From CAZYBG01 sp964645155 (GTDB lineage Bacteria > Pseudomonadota > Alphaproteobacteria > Rhodobacterales > Rhodobacteraceae): a stretch of 5,687 nt of DNA. A program made the translations under genes and the position numbers. The notes below the pieces were generated by a model. It was not told where the DNA came from and did not search any database. It worked only from the letters and a program-made list of their open reading frames with translations. The stretch is from positions 1 to 5,687 of the forward strand of contig CAZYBG010000156.1 of NCBI GenBank assembly GCA_964645155.1, in the 5' to 3' direction. Shown here one piece after another: positions 5,579 to 5,687 of this stretch; positions within the stretch are counted from its first letter, which is position 1, and each line of letters starts with the position of its first letter.

Positions 5579-5596
5579 GGGGCGGGTGCTTATTAC
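5568..5596 (+). promoter_or_regulatory. promoter of tRNA-Asp
   Basis: TTGACG (5568-5573, 5 of 6 to consensus) is followed by an exact 17-bp spacer and TATTAC (5591-5596, 4 of 6). The expected start is near 5602, about 35 nt before the mature tRNA. The bases after the -10 are mostly G and C (CGCAGGGCG), as in stringently controlled stable-RNA promoters. The spacer is almost entirely G-runs. Confidence 0.7.
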
Positions 5597-5636
5597 CGCA
5601 GGGCGTTCGGGCAAGGCCGCCCGGGCGGGCAGATGC

Positions 5637-5687
5637 GCGGTTGTAGCTCAGTCGGTTAGAGTACCGGCCTGTCACGCCGGGGGTCGC
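5637..5687 (+). tRNA. tRNA-Asp (anticodon GUC), 3'-truncated by window edge
   Basis: The first 51 nt of the gene are present. The acceptor 5' strand GCGGTTG (5637-5643) is followed by TA, the D-stem GCTC paired with GAGT around loop AGTCGGTTA, and A26. The anticodon stem CCGGC pairs with GCCGG around loop CTGTCAC, which gives anticodon GTC for aspartate. The variable region GGGTC and the first two T-stem bases follow, and the rest lies beyond the window. A good promoter lies just upstream. Confidence 0.95.

Noticed and set aside
5617..5628. Palindrome CCGCCCGGGCGG between the tRNA-Asp promoter and the tRNA
   Set aside because: It is a pure G/C palindrome in a GC-rich leader; I could not separate it from chance or from a simple pre-tRNA leader stem.

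Overview
The window is very GC-rich (about 70% by eye), has densely packed genes, and carries tRNA genes with encoded CCA ends. Together with the protein types (a pirin, a GSCFA-domain protein and a fused membrane/spermidine-synthase-like protein) this suggests an alphaproteobacterial chromosome, plausibly near Rhodobacterales. That placement is an inference from composition and gene style. No marker gene fixes it.

Layout: (1) the 3' part of tRNA-Val(CAC) at 1-59; (2) a minus-strand gene at 109-2328 for a 739-aa multi-pass membrane protein with a C-terminal spermidine-synthase-like domain; (3) a complete tRNA-Val(UAC) at 2504-2579; (4) a 98-aa unrecognised protein at 2704-3000 (+), with a hairpin in its leader; (5) a pirin-family gene at 3143-4081 (+); (6) a GSCFA-domain gene at 4085-5374 (-), whose stop codon lies 3 bp from the pirin stop; (7) a promoter region and the first 51 nt of tRNA-Asp(GUC) at 5637-5687. 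No non-coding gap exceeds 300 bp. The largest are about 175 bp (2329-2503), 142 bp (3001-3142) and 262 bp (5375-5636).

The genes do not form an obvious pathway or operon. Transcription runs in alternating directions, and the protein genes look like conserved single-gene units placed between tRNA genes. I see no transposase, integrase, CRISPR array, toxin-antitoxin pair or defence gene, and no convincing new multi-gene system.

The more unusual signals are in the non-coding DNA. A perfect 20-bp tandem duplication copies the -35 element of the tRNA-Asp promoter and leaves a spacer made of G-runs. A triple 13-bp tandem repeat carrying three ATGs in three frames lies in the GSCFA-gene leader, downstream of a recognisable promoter and a 14-bp palindrome. 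A hairpin covers both stop codons of the convergent pirin/GSCFA pair, and a strong hairpin sits just upstream of the ribosome binding site of the 98-aa gene.
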